Assembly (NCBI GenBank): GCA_910576975.1 | Contig: CAJTJY010000002.1 | Coordinates: forward strand, 167,834 to 181,919 | Length of the DNA stretch: 14,086 nt | Reading direction: 5' to 3' | DNA from: an uncultured Lachnospiraceae bacterium | Lineage (GTDB): Bacteria > Bacillota > Clostridia > Lachnospirales > Lachnospiraceae | Shown here: positions 13,823 through 14,086 of the stretch, one piece after another | Position numbering within the stretch: the stretch's first letter is position 1 | Layout of the letters: every line of letters begins with the position of its first letter | Notes under the pieces: model-generated | What the model saw: the letters and a program-made list of their open reading frames with translations, nothing else | Databases searched by the model: none | Told to the model about the DNA's origin: nothing | Program-made: the position numbers and the translations under genes

Positions 13823-14086
13823 CTATGCCATGGCCTTTATCATCCTTTTAAGATTTAATGCCGTTGACGATAAGAGGCACTGCTGTTCAGCCGCCTCTAA
13901 TCCTCTTCTATATAAGAATTTCAAGTTATGTCTTGACTTTTGCGCAGCAAAGCTGCCTTCACTCCATATCTGTCGCAGAAGCAAAACCTTGGCGTGTGTT
14001 TCCGTACCATCTTTTTCATGATTCTTTTTTACAACGCCTTCAAAAATATTTACTTGAATTCTTTTATCAGAACCTTTTTCTCCTAT
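13823..14086 (-). CDS. IS1182-family transposase, C-terminal part (runs off window)
   Basis: The last 87 codons of a DDE transposase are present; the gene continues past the right edge. The stretch QIWSEGSFAAQKSRHNLKFL, then a YRRGLEAAEQQCLLSSTALN segment ending LKRMIKAMA, is the typical IS1182 C-terminal end, including the Glu of the catalytic triad in SEGSF. Earlier residues (KNHEKDGTETHAKVLLLRQ) fit the linker before it. The frame is open throughout the visible part. Whether the complete element is active cannot be judged here. Confidence 0.82.
   Translation of the reverse strand: MGEKGSDKRIQVNIFEGVVKKNHEKDGTETHAKVLLLRQIWSEGSFAAQKSRHNLKFLYRRGLEAAEQQCLLSSTALNLKRMIKAMA

Overview
The window looks like chromosomal DNA of an AT-rich, low-GC Gram-positive anaerobe, most likely a clostridium or Lachnospiraceae-type gut bacterium. 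The evidence is strong AGGAGG-type ribosome binding sites, several TTG start candidates, TATAAT promoters, a Gram-positive lipoprotein signal, and gene families (TipA-like MerR, AraC-GyrI, DUF3267, DUF5131, IS1182) that are common in Clostridia. This is inferred from content only; there is no rRNA or other taxonomic marker. No tRNA, rRNA or CRISPR array is visible.

Layout, left to right. (1) 1-210: a cluster of hairpins, probably a small palindromic repeat element that also terminates the first operon. (2) 275-3187, minus strand: a sugar-type solute-binding lipoprotein followed by a methyl-accepting chemotaxis protein, with no permease genes, so the pair looks built for sensing. (3) 3206-3957: mostly non-coding, holding the decayed remains of an ABC transporter ATPase (about 3533-3757), two hairpin terminators and an inverted repeat in the leader of the next gene. 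(4) 3958-5139, plus strand: an NHA/SLC9B-like cation/proton antiporter. (5) 5186-7501, minus strand: a two-gene redox operon, ApbE flavin transferase and a membrane protein joining a NapH-like core, two [4Fe-4S] clusters and a covalent-FMN domain; ApbE is expected to flavinylate its neighbour. (6) 7762-8691: a DUF3267 membrane zincin-like gene with its own promoter, flanked by two related inverted repeats. (7) 8899-9787, plus strand: a TipA-like MerR regulator behind a classic 19-bp-spacer MerR promoter, with an internal ribosome binding site and ATG at codon 110 that could make the ligand-binding domain alone. (8) 9775-11099, minus strand: an AraC/GyrI regulator and a conserved hypothetical protein. 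(9) 11218-12600, minus strand: a DUF5131 pseudogene, an intact six-helix membrane protein, and a broken gene that overlaps the membrane gene's start. (10) 12640-14086: repeats, a small XRE-type regulator, a strong divergent promoter with little left behind it, a 166-bp T-shaped palindrome, and the 3' part of an IS1182-type transposase running off the window.

The left half (1-7.5 kb) is a set of intact housekeeping or accessory functions: sensing, ion exchange and membrane redox. The right half (7.7-14.1 kb) is a worn accessory region with three regulators, at least two broken genes, several palindromic elements and an IS. The most interesting points are the TipA-like two-product arrangement, the T-shaped palindrome, the ApbE without an export signal beside a probable surface flavoprotein, and the DUF3267 gene bracketed by related repeats. 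No wholly new multi-gene system was demonstrated.
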